From: Paracoccaceae bacterium
GTDB lineage: Bacteria; Pseudomonadota; Alphaproteobacteria; Rhodobacterales; Rhodobacteraceae
Direction of reading: 5' to 3'
Length of the DNA: 64,000 bases
Assembly (NCBI GenBank): GCA_023259435.1
Contig: JALRHZ010000001.1
Coordinates: 1 to 64,000 of the forward strand
The number at the start of each line of letters is the position of its first letter. The stretch's first letter is position 1. The position numbers and the translations under genes are program-made. Shown piece by piece: positions 46,492 to 55,945 of the stretch. The notes beneath the pieces were generated by a model. It had not been told where the DNA came from, ran no database searches, and was given only the letters and a program-made list of their open reading frames with translations.

Positions 46492-47850
46492 CTACGCCTC
46501 TAAGGCGCGACGCAAAAGCTCAAGATCTTCGGCAATTTGACCGTCTTGCACCTTTAATTCTTCAACGCGCTTCACGCCATGCATAACGGTGGTGTGATCC
46601 CGACCACCAAACCGGCGGCCAATCTCTGGCAAACTGCGGCTAGTCATTTGTTTTGCCAAATACATCGCAATTTGACGGGGTCTTGCATAAGTGCGCACAC
46701 GCTTTGGCCCGATCATATCGGACAAGCGGATATTATAATGCTCAGAGACTTTGCGCTGAATTTCTTCAACCGTGATTTTCCGCTCTGAGGCCCGCAGAAT
46801 GTCAGCAAGACAATCTTGCGCCAATTCAAGCGTAATCGGCCGCCCAACCAAAGACGCAAACGCAAACAGACGTGTCAAAGCACCCTCAAGTACACGTACG
46901 TTGGTAGAAATACGGTGGGCCAAAAATTCCAAGACGTTCTGAGAAATATCCAAAGATGGATACTGTACACGGTACTGTTCAACTTTGGACTGCAAAATCC
47001 CAAGCCGCAATTCGTAATCCGTTGGGTGCAAATCAACAACCAATCCGCACTGCAGGCGGCTTTTGATGCGATCTTCTAGACCTTGGATTTCACCCGGTGC
47101 ACGATCTGCCGATATAATGATCTGTTTATTCTGATCCACCAATGCATTGAAGGTATGAAAAAATTCTTCTTGCGTGCTGTCTTTGCCAGCGATGAATTGA
47201 ACATCATCAACCATCAAAACATCAACTGATCGGAAAATTTGTTTAAAGTCCATCATCTTGCGGTCACGCAACGCTTGGACAAAGCGATACATAAACTGTT
47301 CCGCCGAGAGGTATAGAACATTCAGATCAGGACGGCGGGCACGCAATTCCCATGCCACAGCATGCATCAAGTGGGTTTTACCAAGCCCAACACCACCATA
47401 GAAAAACAATGGGTTAAACGTAACTGGACCGCCTTCTGCCACGCGCTTAGCCGCAGCATGTGCCAGCTCGTTTGGCTTGCCCACTACAAATGTATCAAAC
47501 GTAAAGCGGACGTCCAAAGGCGCGCCAGGCATGTCGCCTGCGGTCACGGCCTCGGTGCTGCGGGCGGACACCGCAGGTTTGGTATCAGTCACAGGTGCGG
47601 CTGTTGACTTTGATCCAACATGAAAGCTCAAGCGATTAATTTCAGGAAATCTTTGCGACATTGTGTGTAACAAAATATCTCCGAAATTCTGAGACACATA
47701 ATTTCCAAGAAAGTTCGTCGGTACGCTAAATGTCGCGACCCCTTCAGAGACACTTTGAAATTCCAACGGTGCGATCCAATTTTGGAAATTTGCCTCTCCG
47801 ACAGAGTGTTTCAGTTTCGACAGCAGCTCGTCCCACTGATTTTTTTCCAT
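46492..47850 (-). CDS. dnaA: Chromosomal replication initiator protein DnaA
   Basis: A 452-aa initiator. Domain I starts EKNQWDELLSKLKHSVGEANFQNWIAPLEF, the AAA+ core has Walker A GGVGLGKT and Walker B VLMVDDVQF, and domain IV ends with the DnaA signature GRDHTTVMHGVKRVEEL. The ATG at 47848-47850 is chosen; the frame upstream is open for 90 codons but looks nothing like DnaA. It is divergently placed relative to nothing; rpsT precedes it on the same strand after 383 bp. Confidence 0.97.
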   Translation of the reverse strand: MEKNQWDELLSKLKHSVGEANFQNWIAPLEFQSVSEGVATFSVPTNFLGNYVSQNFGDILLHTMSQRFPEINRLSFHVGSKSTAAPVTDTKPAVSARSTEAVTAGDMPGAPLDVRFTFDTFVVGKPNELAHAAAKRVAEGGPVTFNPLFFYGGVGLGKTHLMHAVAWELRARRPDLNVLYLSAEQFMYRFVQALRDRKMMDFKQIFRSVDVLMVDDVQFIAGKDSTQEEFFHTFNALVDQNKQIIISADRAPGEIQGLEDRIKSRLQCGLVVDLHPTDYELRLGILQSKVEQYRVQYPSLDISQNVLEFLAHRISTNVRVLEGALTRLFAFASLVGRPITLELAQDCLADILRASERKITVEEIQRKVSEHYNIRLSDMIGPKRVRTYARPRQIAMYLAKQMTSRSLPEIGRRFGGRDHTTVMHGVKRVEELKVQDGQIAEDLELLRRALEA

Positions 47851-48175
47851 GTTTGCCTTATCCAGCCTATATTCGCACAACAGAGGACCGCATCCTATCC
47901 CCTGAAGCACACGCAATTTAAAACAAAAATATACCCCAGCGCAAAAAGCGCAGTATTTCTGTTTCCCGATGTTATGACAAGAACAACCTGACCAATGCAC
48001 AACACTTTGTGCTGATTTGGCTTCCCAAAACCAATCTGACCAATGTCCTCGATTGCGAGATGACTCGCGATAGAGATAACCTATCAAGTTGAACTCTATC
48101 GTTGCAACTGAACTTCTCACTTGACTCTAAAGTTTTTAAAAAAGAATCTCTTGCCGCGTTTTTTGTGCAAAGAAT
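47851..48175. other. Candidate dnaA regulatory/origin region
   Basis: This spacer is longer and more AT-rich than most here. It has no perfect DnaA box (TTATCCACA). The closest are TTATCCAGC at 47859 (7 of 9) and a CAATGCACA copy. The 6-mer GCACAA or its complement TTGTGC occurs four times (47875-47880, 47997-48002, 48007-48012, 48163-48168), two of them as an inverted repeat with a 4-bp gap. CTGACCAATG occurs twice (about 47989 and 48037). In related bacteria the origin often lies beside dnaA/rpsT, so this is a weak candidate. Confidence 0.35.
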
Positions 48176-48209
48176 GCAAAAAGAGACGCTGGGCAAACCA
48201 ACGTCTCTT
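48176..48209 (-). terminator. Intrinsic terminator of rpsT
   Basis: On the minus strand AAGAGACG and CGTCTCTT form the stem around a 13-base loop, then TTTGC. It lies 25 bp past the rpsT stop. Confidence 0.8.
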
Positions 48210-48233
48210 CATAAAATTTTGCTGTATCAGGTC

Positions 48234-48497
48234 TTACGCGATCGATTTTACGCGCGCTGACAGACGTGACATTTTGCGGGACGCTGTGTTCTTGTGGAAG
48301 ATCCCTTTTGTCACACCGCGCATCAGCTCAGGTTGAGCGGCACGTAATGCTGCAACAGCTGATTCTTTATCGCCGGATGCGATAGCTTCTTCAACTTTGC
48401 GCAAGAACGTACGGATACGCGAGCGACGGTTTTTGTTTACAGCAGCGCGTTTTTCGTTTTGACGCGCGCGTTTCTTAGCTTGGGGCGAATTTGCCAT
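48234..48497 (-). CDS. rpsT: 30S ribosomal protein S20
   Basis: An 87-aa basic protein, full S20 length. It starts [31 protein letters not shown], the typical S20 entry, and keeps a C-terminal Ala/Lys helix. It binds the 5' domain of 16S rRNA. Its place before dnaA on the same strand is the common alphaproteobacterial order. A TTGACT element lies about 75 bp upstream of the ATG. Confidence 0.97.
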   Translation of the reverse strand: MANSPQAKKRARQNEKRAAVNKNRRSRIRTFLRKVEEAIASGDKESAVAALRAAQPELMRGVTKGIFHKNTASRKMSRLSARVKSIA

Positions 48498-48547
48498 TCT
48501 ATCATCATCCCATTGGTTTGGGGTTTCATCTCTATTGAGGACCGGTC

Positions 48548-48574
48548 TTTATGGGGGTTAGTGCTATGAGTCAA
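48548..48574 (-). promoter_or_regulatory. Candidate rpsT promoter
   Basis: On the minus strand TTGACT (complement of 48569-48574) and a weak CATAAA (complement of 48548-48553) stand 15 bp apart, shorter than the ideal 17. A transcription start near 48540 would give a 43-bp leader to rpsT. Confidence 0.35.
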
Positions 48575-48593
48575 TAGCTCTCTAAAGAAAATC

Positions 48594-49370
48594 CTATTTA
48601 TCGCGGAATTGTGGTTCGCGTTTTTCAATAAACGCAGCCATACCCTCTTTTTGGTCTTCTGTCGCGAACAGTGCATAGAAGCCGCGACGTTCAAACAAAA
48701 GCCCCTCTTCAAGAGTAGTTTCGTAAGACCGATTCACCATCTCTTTGACGACCATAACAGTGATCTGTGATTTTTCAGCAATCTTTTGTGCAGCACCCAG
48801 CGCCTCATCCATCAGCTTTTTGGCAGGCACAACTCGGGATACCAAGCCACAGCGCTCTGCTTCTTCAGCATCCATCATGCGTCCAGTCAGGTTCATATCC
48901 ATGGCTTTGGATTTTCCAATAAACCGCGTCAGACGCTGTGTCCCACCCAGACCGGCACTTACGCCCAGATTAATTTCAGGCTGTCCAAATTTGGCCGTGT
49001 CGGAACAGATAATAAAATCACACATCATCGCCAATTCGCATCCGCCCCCAAGGGCATACCCCGAGACAGCTGCGATGATAGGCTTTCGGACCGATGTGAT
49101 TTTTTCAGACGGACCCGAGAACAAATTGCCGGTAAACACATCTACAAATGACTTTTCGCTCATCATCTTGATGTCTGCACCCGCGGCAAACGCCTTTTCA
49201 GAGCCCGTAACCACAATGCACCGCACTTTGTCATTGGATTGCGCATCCGTCACCGCATCTGCCAATTCGTCCAACAATTGTTCGTTCAGAGCGTTCAAAG
49301 CATCAGGGCGATTCAACTTTATAAGCGCAACGTGATCTTCTATTTCCACGATGATCGTTTCGTAAGCCAT
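48594..49370 (-). CDS. Enoyl-CoA hydratase
   Basis: A 258-aa crotonase-fold enzyme that adds water to trans-2-enoyl-CoA in fatty acid beta-oxidation. The oxyanion-hole segment AAGADIKMM (about residues 62-70) and the catalytic pair regions [16 protein letters not shown] (104-119) and [20 protein letters not shown] (127-146) carry the usual Glu residues (115 and about 135). The sequence resembles mitochondrial-type short-chain hydratase. It is a single gene between mutM and rpsT. Confidence 0.93.
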   Translation of the reverse strand: MAYETIIVEIEDHVALIKLNRPDALNALNEQLLDELADAVTDAQSNDKVRCIVVTGSEKAFAAGADIKMMSEKSFVDVFTGNLFSGPSEKITSVRKPIIAAVSGYALGGGCELAMMCDFIICSDTAKFGQPEINLGVSAGLGGTQRLTRFIGKSKAMDMNLTGRMMDAEEAERCGLVSRVVPAKKLMDEALGAAQKIAEKSQITVMVVKEMVNRSYETTLEEGLLFERRGFYALFATEDQKEGMAAFIEKREPQFRDK

Positions 49371-49436
49371 TCAGTCTTTCCGTATATCATGAGTGTTCAG
49401 GGGCTAATGCTTATCATGAAAAAGCAATGGATCAAC

Positions 49437-50288
49437 CTATCTTTGACATTGACGACAATAGAACGATGACCGCCCCGACTGAACGATTCGACCAATTTCT
49501 CCATCACAGTCTGTGCGACGACATACTTCGCCTTCACGGCCGTAAACATCAAAGGTATGCTGAAAATATCCAAGTTCTCCATCGGCTTGCCTAAAGTCTT
49601 TCAACGATGATCCACCGGCCTCTATTGCCTCGCCCAAGACCTGTCGGATTATGGGGACAAGAGTGGAAATTCGGGCACGAGACAGGTTTTTAACGCTGCG
49701 TTTTGGATGAATTCCCGCTCGGAAAAGTGCTTCGCAGACATAGATATTGCCCAACCCTGCCACAATTTTTTGATCCAATAATGCCGATTTGATCGGTGTA
49801 CTGCGGCCATTCAAACGACTCACTAGATAGTCTTCGTCAAATTGATTGCCCAACGGCTCTGGTCCAATATCCCTTAGCAAAGGGTGGTCATTGGCGGTTA
49901 CCGTTGTGAGCAAATCCATCGCTCCAAATCGGCGCGGATCATTGAATGTAATGCGTGCACCTGAGACCATGTCCAAAACCACATGGTCGTGCTTTTCCAG
50001 TGCAGGATGGTCATGTACAAAGCGCCCAAGGGGATCACCAGAGACTAAGATACGCCCTGACATTCCAAGATGGATCAATAGTGTTTCGCCGCTATCAAGA
50101 TCCACTAAAATGTATTTAGACCTGCGACGTAGTCTAATAACACACTTGCCTTCAAGACGGACCTTCATGTTCTGAGGAAAGGGCCAACGTAAATCTGGTC
50201 GGTTGATTGCAGCCCGTGAAATCTTGACCCCCTCCATAACAGGAGAGATGCCTCGCATGACTGTTTCAACCTCGGGTAATTCCGGCAT
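49437..50288 (-). CDS. mutM: Formamidopyrimidine-DNA glycosylase
   Basis: A 283-aa DNA repair enzyme that removes 8-oxoguanine. The N-terminus PELPEVETV gives catalytic Pro2 and Glu3; a lysine in the beta hairpin (about 58) follows. The C-terminal zinc finger is [13 protein letters not shown]...FYCRQC with four cysteines. The ATG at 50286-50288 is fixed by the need for Pro2; it is divergent from ubiE. Confidence 0.96.
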   Translation of the reverse strand: MPELPEVETVMRGISPVMEGVKISRAAINRPDLRWPFPQNMKVRLEGKCVIRLRRRSKYILVDLDSGETLLIHLGMSGRILVSGDPLGRFVHDHPALEKHDHVVLDMVSGARITFNDPRRFGAMDLLTTVTANDHPLLRDIGPEPLGNQFDEDYLVSRLNGRSTPIKSALLDQKIVAGLGNIYVCEALFRAGIHPKRSVKNLSRARISTLVPIIRQVLGEAIEAGGSSLKDFRQADGELGYFQHTFDVYGREGEVCRRTDCDGEIGRIVQSGRSSFYCRQCQR

Positions 50289-50372
50289 TTCTAACTCCTT
50301 GCTAAAAGGGCGCATTGTAACCTTGGCAATTCACCCTATAAGAATAGGCAACAAATCAAGAATGCAAAGACC

Positions 50373-51125
50373 ATGACAGACAATCAAAATTCGACGACAC
50401 ATTTTGGCTTTGAAACCGTTGCAGAAAGCGAAAAAGCAGGACGCGTTCAGGGCGTTTTCAATTCGGTTGCTTCAAAATATGACATAATGAATGATGCCAT
50501 GTCGTTGGGCATTCACCGGATTTGGAAAGACGCGATGATGGATTGGCTCGCCCCACGGTCTGGTCAAAAGTTATTGGACGTCGCAGGGGGCACTGGGGAC
50601 ATTTCGTTTCGCTTTTTGAAACGCGCCGGAGCTGGACACGCGACCGTTTTAGACCTCACAGAACCTATGCTCGTCGAAGGCCGCAAACGAGCGGAGGCCG
50701 CGCAAATGGCGGGGCAACTTGATTGGGTTGTCGGCGACGCCATGGCATTGCCGTTCGAAGACAACACATTCGACGTCTATACGATTTCTTTTGGCATACG
50801 GAATGTAACGCGTCCGCAAGAGGCCCTAAACGAAGCCTATCGCGTATTAAAACCCGGTGGTCGTCTTATGGTGTTAGAATTTTCTCATATCCCCGTTGAT
50901 ATGATGCAAAAGGCCTATGATCTATATTCATTCAACGTCATTCCTGTCATGGGGCAGATGATTGCAAACGATCGGGACAGCTATCAATACCTTGTCGAAT
51001 CAATCCGGAAATTTCCGGACCAAGAGACCTTCCTCAACATGGTACAGCACGCAGGTTTTGAGAATGCAAAATATCGAAATCTGACTATGGGAATCGCTTG
51101 TTTGCACTCTGGCTGGAAGATATAG
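50373..51125 (+). CDS. ubiE: Ubiquinone/menaquinone C-methyltransferase
   Basis: A 250-aa SAM-dependent methyltransferase for C-methylation of the benzoquinone ring. The SAM motif [15 protein letters not shown] and the downstream [28 protein letters not shown] are exact UbiE features, as is the [43 protein letters not shown] region. It is directly joined to ubiB (stop and start adjacent at 51125/51126). Confidence 0.97.
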   Translation: MTDNQNSTTHFGFETVAESEKAGRVQGVFNSVASKYDIMNDAMSLGIHRIWKDAMMDWLAPRSGQKLLDVAGGTGDISFRFLKRAGAGHATVLDLTEPMLVEGRKRAEAAQMAGQLDWVVGDAMALPFEDNTFDVYTISFGIRNVTRPQEALNEAYRVLKPGGRLMVLEFSHIPVDMMQKAYDLYSFNVIPVMGQMIANDRDSYQYLVESIRKFPDQETFLNMVQHAGFENAKYRNLTMGIACLHSGWKI

Positions 51126-52655
51126 ATGCGTGGTCCTCACAACATATGGCGCCTTGTTCGAACTGGCGCTACGCTTGAGCGCACAGGCGCTATGGGTCAG
51201 ATTTTGGATGCGATGGACGCACCAAAGCCCCTGCGTATTGTGGCCCGCATTCTTGGATGGCCGTTCAAGTGGTTAGGTTACAAAGGCGACCCAAACCTGC
51301 CCCCGACCACGCGCGCTCTTTCTGCTCTTGGACCCGCTTATATCAAATTCGGTCAAATCATGTCGACGCGGCCGGACGTTGTCGGTGCAGACTTGGCTGG
51401 CCAACTTCGGGTTTTGCAAGATAAACTCCCGCCATTTGATATCGACGAGGCCAAGAATTCCTTTGCACTTGAAATTGGCAAAAGCCCAGATGAGGTCTTT
51501 TCAGAATTTAGCGAGCCGGTCGCTGCCGCCTCAATTGCACAAGTGCATTCTGCTGTATTGAGGTCTACCGGTGAACGCGTTGCGGTAAAAGTCCTGCGGC
51601 CCGGTATTGAAAAAGCCTTTCAAAAAGATGTCGACGCCTTTTACCTCGCTGCGCGAATGGTCGAAGTTCTGTCCCCGTCCTCTCGGCGCCTGCGCCCGAT
51701 GGATGTGATCGATCATTTTGCGGGGGTCGTCTATGGTGAGCTAGACCTTCGTCTTGAAAGCTCGTCCGCCGCAGAGTTCAGAGCCAACACAAAAGAAGAC
51801 CAAGGATTCGTTGTGCCCTCTATCCGCTGGGAATATTCAGGAAAACGTGTGATGACGCTAGACTGGGCCGATGGTCTGCCTTTGGGCGACAATGACGCCC
51901 TAGATGCAGCAGGCCTTGATCGACGTGTTCTTGGAGAACGTGTTCTGCAGTTGTTTTTGCAGCATGCCTTGCGTGACGGCTACTTCCATGCGGATATGCA
52001 CCAAGGCAATCTAAAGGTGTCACTGTCAGGGGACATTATTGCCTATGATTTTGGTATCATGGGTCACATCGACGAATACACGAGACGGGTCTACGCAGAG
52101 ATCCTTTATGGGTTCATTCGCAAAGACTTTAAGCGCGTTGCAGAGGTGCATTTCGAGGCTGGCTATGTTCCGGCACATCAGGATGTGGATGAATTCGCGC
52201 GCGCACTTCGCGCAGTGGGAGAGCCCATTTTCGGCATGGATGCCTCGCAAATTTCGATGGGTCGCCTACTAAACTATCTGTTTGAGGTCACCGAGCGCTT
52301 TGGAATGGAAACGCGCACCGAGTTGATCCTTCTACAACGGACAATGGTTGTCGTAGAAGGCGTTGCCCGATCGCTTGATCCTCAGATCAATATCTGGAAC
52401 GTGGCCAAGCCTGTCGTCGAGGGCTATATTAGGGACAGCATAGGGCCCCGCGCGGTTCTAAACGACATTGCGAAAACAGCACGGGTCATTGCACGCTTTG
52501 GCCCCAGATTCCCCAGCATGGTCGAAAGCGTTCTAATTGCGCAGAGCGCCACCCCAACACCACAACGTGGTTTGGGACTGCGTCGAGCGTTCAGTCTTGT
52601 TGTCGCAGCTGGCCTCGGGGGGTTAGTAACGCTTGGCCTTTTGCAACTCTTCTAA
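51126..52655 (+). CDS. ubiB: Ubiquinone biosynthesis kinase-like protein UbiB
   Basis: A 509-aa ABC1/ADCK-type atypical kinase required in ubiquinone synthesis. The KxGQ segment is KFGQIMSTRPD (about 79-89), the Ala-rich loop AAASIAQVHSA follows, and catalytic-loop-like DGYFHADMHQGNLKV and DFGIMGHID are present. A hydrophobic C-terminal tail (LVVAAGLGGLVTLGLLQLF) anchors it in the membrane. The last 33 bp overlap the APH-like gene end to end. Confidence 0.96.
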   Translation: MRGPHNIWRLVRTGATLERTGAMGQILDAMDAPKPLRIVARILGWPFKWLGYKGDPNLPPTTRALSALGPAYIKFGQIMSTRPDVVGADLAGQLRVLQDKLPPFDIDEAKNSFALEIGKSPDEVFSEFSEPVAAASIAQVHSAVLRSTGERVAVKVLRPGIEKAFQKDVDAFYLAARMVEVLSPSSRRLRPMDVIDHFAGVVYGELDLRLESSSAAEFRANTKEDQGFVVPSIRWEYSGKRVMTLDWADGLPLGDNDALDAAGLDRRVLGERVLQLFLQHALRDGYFHADMHQGNLKVSLSGDIIAYDFGIMGHIDEYTRRVYAEILYGFIRKDFKRVAEVHFEAGYVPAHQDVDEFARALRAVGEPIFGMDASQISMGRLLNYLFEVTERFGMETRTELILLQRTMVVVEGVARSLDPQINIWNVAKPVVEGYIRDSIGPRAVLNDIAKTARVIARFGPRFPSMVESVLIAQSATPTPQRGLGLRRAFSLVVAAGLGGLVTLGLLQLF

Positions 52656-53510
52656 ACGACTGATTTCCGCATCTCTCGCAGCTAGATAATCACGCGCGCC
52701 TGACTGCGCACGCCAGTCACAATACACTGCCAAACGCCACGCATACCAAGGCCGCAAAGCGGCAAAGGCAGACGGATCAAAGTTTGGATTAGACTCTGCA
52801 TAAACCTCTAAGAAGACCGTCTCATCTTCTTGGCTCCACAGGGTTGGACCATACAAGCTCTGCATTGCAGGAGATAAAACGACCGACAGATCCTCACTTG
52901 GATCTCCAAAAGCCGGACATTGCCAATCGATCAAAATTCCGCGATCCGACTGCACGATGAAATTCGTAGAGACCGGATCACGGTGCAATAATGCGGTCTT
53001 CGACATAGCAGCAGCAGGGACTGTGGGGCGCAGGGCGATTACCTCTGCGCAGGTGTGATCCGTTATCATGCTTTGAGCGTGATCCAAAATTTCCGTCGAC
53101 CCCACAACGGAGTTCGCAAACCCCGCAGCAATAGGCAGGCTGTGCAGCTCAGCCAAGGTTCGGGCCATGGAAACCCGGACATCAACACCTTGGGTGTTAG
53201 GAATATATTCATAAATATTGACCCAATTCCCTTCAAATTTCAGGGATGTGATAGGTTTCGGCGCAAGACCAACCCCAGACAAAAGCCGCATCGCACTTAA
53301 TTCGACGTCCGGGTGATTTGGAAACATAGGATTCTCAGCTGCATCCGACGAGTAAAGTTTAACACAGATCGAACGGCCCGAAGCCTCTTGGACGTGCCAA
53401 ACTTGGTTGGTCCGTCCACCGGCAAGTTCAATCCACTGTGCGGCGCCAGTTAAGATCCCGTTTTGGCACAGGGCGTCATGTAAAAGAGGTTGTGTCACGG
53501 GTGTCTCCAT
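52623..53510 (-). CDS. APH/choline-kinase-like phosphotransferase
   Basis: A 295-aa protein of the aminoglycoside phosphotransferase fold. The nucleotide loop area GGRTNQVWHV, a Lys in CVKLYSSD, the catalytic loop LLHRDPVSTN (HXDX4N with Arg inserted between His and Asp) and the metal-binding IDWQCPAFGDPSEDL are present. Such kinases act on choline, ethanolamine, homoserine or sugar substrates; the substrate is unknown here. It is convergent with ubiB by 33 bp. Confidence 0.8.
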   Translation of the reverse strand: METPVTQPLLHDALCQNGILTGAAQWIELAGGRTNQVWHVQEASGRSICVKLYSSDAAENPMFPNHPDVELSAMRLLSGVGLAPKPITSLKFEGNWVNIYEYIPNTQGVDVRVSMARTLAELHSLPIAAGFANSVVGSTEILDHAQSMITDHTCAEVIALRPTVPAAAMSKTALLHRDPVSTNFIVQSDRGILIDWQCPAFGDPSEDLSVVLSPAMQSLYGPTLWSQEDETVFLEVYAESNPNFDPSAFAALRPWYAWRLAVYCDWRAQSGARDYLAARDAEISRLEELQKAKRY

Positions 53511-53551
53511 CTGTTGCGTGGCTTACCTGAGCCAAACAGCAGAGACAAGCG

Positions 53552-54208
53552 TTAGCCTGAGCGCACCCCCTGAACGTCAGCAAGACGGACATGATGACCG
53601 GTTTCTGTTGTCAGTACGATCTCGCCGCGATCCATGCCAATCTCGGAAATGCCAACATAGCTAGTTGTGGGCATGTCCACGACGATTTGTCCGTCAATAT
53701 CTGTATAATCCACCTTGGCCGTGTATGTGCCCTCAACCGCTTCGAACCCATCCGCCCAATACCCATCCCAAGTAAACGCGGTATCCGTGGGTGATAGTAA
53801 ATGGCGCGAGACCTCTAACCCGTTTTGATTATAAATGACCATCTCGGCAGAGACTGCATTTTGGGGAATGGAAAAATTCACCTCAACAGGATCGCCTTCA
53901 AATGCGAAACCGCCTGAAATTTTGACCGCTTGACCAATCAAATGTGCCGCTTGCACCATGTCTTGGGATGTAAGGGCAACCTGCATTGCGGCCAAATAAT
54001 CATTGGTTAAAACCTGTTGCTCGACCGAGGAGAATGTCGCCAATTGCGTTGCAAACTCTGTTGAATCCACCGGATTTAGCGGGTCTTGGTTTTGCATTTG
54101 GGTCGTGAGCATTTTCAAAAACGTTTCGAATTCCGCATTCATAACGGTTGGCTGAGCTGTAGAGTGACCCGCGCTTTGCGCGCTTATATTGTTTGTATTG
54201 ATGTCCAT
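53552..54208 (-). CDS. flgD: Flagellar hook capping protein FlgD
   Basis: A 218-aa FlgD, used transiently at the hook tip during assembly. The N-terminal FlgD block FLKMLTTQMQNQDPLNPVDSTEFATQLATFSSVEQQV (residues about 28-64) is intact. The Ig and Tudor-like regions follow, ending in a family-like DLADVQGV tail (ETGHHVRLADVQGVRSG). ATG at 54206-54208 has AGGAACAAAA upstream. It is 8 bp after the fliK-like gene in the same direction. Confidence 0.93.
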   Translation of the reverse strand: MDINTNNISAQSAGHSTAQPTVMNAEFETFLKMLTTQMQNQDPLNPVDSTEFATQLATFSSVEQQVLTNDYLAAMQVALTSQDMVQAAHLIGQAVKISGGFAFEGDPVEVNFSIPQNAVSAEMVIYNQNGLEVSRHLLSPTDTAFTWDGYWADGFEAVEGTYTAKVDYTDIDGQIVVDMPTTSYVGISEIGMDRGEIVLTTETGHHVRLADVQGVRSG

Positions 54209-54216
54209 TTTTGTTC

Positions 54217-54942
54217 CTAAATTTTTATATTGAGGCCCTGTGAATTCCAAACTGTGCCAGCCTGTGATACATTCCCAAGATTGATTTCACCCACAGTTTT
54301 CGGGGCCGTATTGGGATCGGTTTCGTCACGATCTGAGTTTTCCGCAGAAAATCCAAATTCAATTGAGACCTGCGTAAACCCTTGCTCTGTAAACTCATGG
54401 GCAAGGTCGTCCGAATGCCTGCGCAGTAACATTAGGGTCTCTTCTCGCTCTGCCGCGATATGAACAAGAATGCTTGCCCCCTCGGGTTTCAAGGATAGTT
54501 TCACCCGCCCTAATTCTGCAGGCGATAAGGCAACCTCAAATTCACCAGATCCTCCAACCCGCACCACTCCCACGATTTGTGACACAATGGGCGCGGCAGT
54601 TTTGCCAAAGGTTGGACGGTTTAAAGTCCCAGTTGTGAACGTCGTGGGGCCAGGCGTCAGTGCATCACGCAAGTGCGGCAAAAATTCATCTGCGGTCTCC
54701 AAAATAGGTTCAAGCATTTGCAGAGCAGGGGTAGCAATTTGACCGGAAATCATATCCGGATTCGACCCAACTTCTGGGGTAAAATCACTCTGCAAACCAT
54801 TGGGCAAAACACCGAACAAAACGCTGGGCAAAGTATTTGATCCACCCTGAGCAGTAGCTATGGACCGTGTCTCTATGGTCTGATCAATGACCAGACCAGA
54901 CGCAGATGGGTTTAGGTCTCTTGATACCTCATGACTTAACAC
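54217..54942 (-). CDS. FliK-like flagellar hook-length control protein (short)
   Basis: A 241-aa protein. Only the C-terminal Flg_hook domain is convincing: VGGSGEFEVALSPAELGRVKLSLKPEGASILVHIAAEREETLMLLRRHSDDLAHEFTEQGFTQVSIEFGF near 120-195. The N-terminal part is low complexity, as in FliK, but short. The start is uncertain: GTG at 54942 has AGGG six bp upstream, while the earlier GTG at 54981 has none. It is sandwiched between the broken motB and flgD. Confidence 0.75.
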   Translation of the reverse strand: MLSHEVSRDLNPSASGLVIDQTIETRSIATAQGGSNTLPSVLFGVLPNGLQSDFTPEVGSNPDMISGQIATPALQMLEPILETADEFLPHLRDALTPGPTTFTTGTLNRPTFGKTAAPIVSQIVGVVRVGGSGEFEVALSPAELGRVKLSLKPEGASILVHIAAEREETLMLLRRHSDDLAHEFTEQGFTQVSIEFGFSAENSDRDETDPNTAPKTVGEINLGNVSQAGTVWNSQGLNIKI

Positions 54943-55002
54943 TTTGAACCCTGCCCCTTCTTTTAAGGGGGTCGGCAGCACAACTGGCTAATTTATTTAA
55001 AT

Positions 55003-55862
55003 CTATTCGACCTCCAAAGAATTCGACCTGCCTCGTAAAAATACAATTTTCACATGTGAATTTTGCGCATGCATGACATTTGCTACTTTTGGAATTTGAT
55101 CTCCATATCCCACAAGCTTTTGAAATTTATATGAACTTACACCATAGTCGATCAATTTTTGTCGTACGGCATCGGCTTGATTGGATGTAACGTTCCAGGC
55201 ATTGTGTTTTACCTGAACAACAGAACGTGCAGAGGTATGCGATTCAATTGCAAGAGGATTCGGCGTAAGGTCAGCGACCTCTGCAAACTTGGAAATTAGA
55301 CGTTCAAGAACGGGTGTTGGGGTATTGTTTTCATCAAACAGGGGCGATTCTGGTTGTGCAGCAAACTCAATCTCTAGCCCACGCTCGGTAAGCTCGATCG
55401 TAACGTGCTGTGAAATTTCATTTCGAAGTGTGCTGTCCCCTGTTTGCGCGCGGAATCGTTTTTCGACTTCGTTCACAAGCACAAGTTCTTCGCCACTTAG
55501 TGCAACACTGCCCCCGCACCCAGTTTAGACGCCGATGTTTCCATAGTGGGGGCAATTATCCCCGCCTGCCCTATCCCCGAGGCGATGAGATGTTGAGTAG
55601 TTTTAATAGTATCCCCCATGAAACTACTTGTGCCACCTGCACTGCGTTGCACCGTCACAGTGGTCGGGCTGAAATAGTCAGCGATACCTTTCCGTTGTTT
55701 TTCGTTCGTCGCACTTAGCAACCACATCAACATGAAAAACGCCATCATTGCCGTCACAAAGTCGGCATAGGCCACTTTCCATGCGCCGCCATGGTGGCCG
55801 TCACTCTTGATTATTTTTTTGCGCTTAATAATTATAGGCGCCGCGGTTTTATCCGTTGCCAT
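55003..55862 (-). pseudogene. motB: Flagellar motor protein MotB, frameshifted
   Basis: Two open frames encode the two halves of MotB. The N-terminal half (55497-55862, MATDKTAAPIIIKRKK...) has the membrane segment and the proton-binding Asp34 in AYADFVTAMMAFFMLMWLL. The C-terminal half (55003-55482 as an open frame) is the OmpA-like peptidoglycan-binding domain. They are joined if one G is added to a run of five G on the coding strand (55511-55515 as C): the frame then reads through ALSGEELVLVNEVEKRF with no stop. The peptidoglycan domain is also diverged. Either a real mutation or an assembly/sequencing error in a homopolymer. Confidence 0.85.
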
Positions 55863-55945
55863 AACTTCACCCTCTGATACTCCCACATCAAGGGATACCT
55901 CAAAGAGCTTGCGCAATTCGTTAACAATTAAAAAGCAAGATGTTT

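Noticed and set aside
48745-49335. Open frame on the plus strand opposite the enoyl-CoA hydratase gene (196 codons)
   Set aside because: Antisense of a conserved enzyme, no start signal, no family-like sequence.
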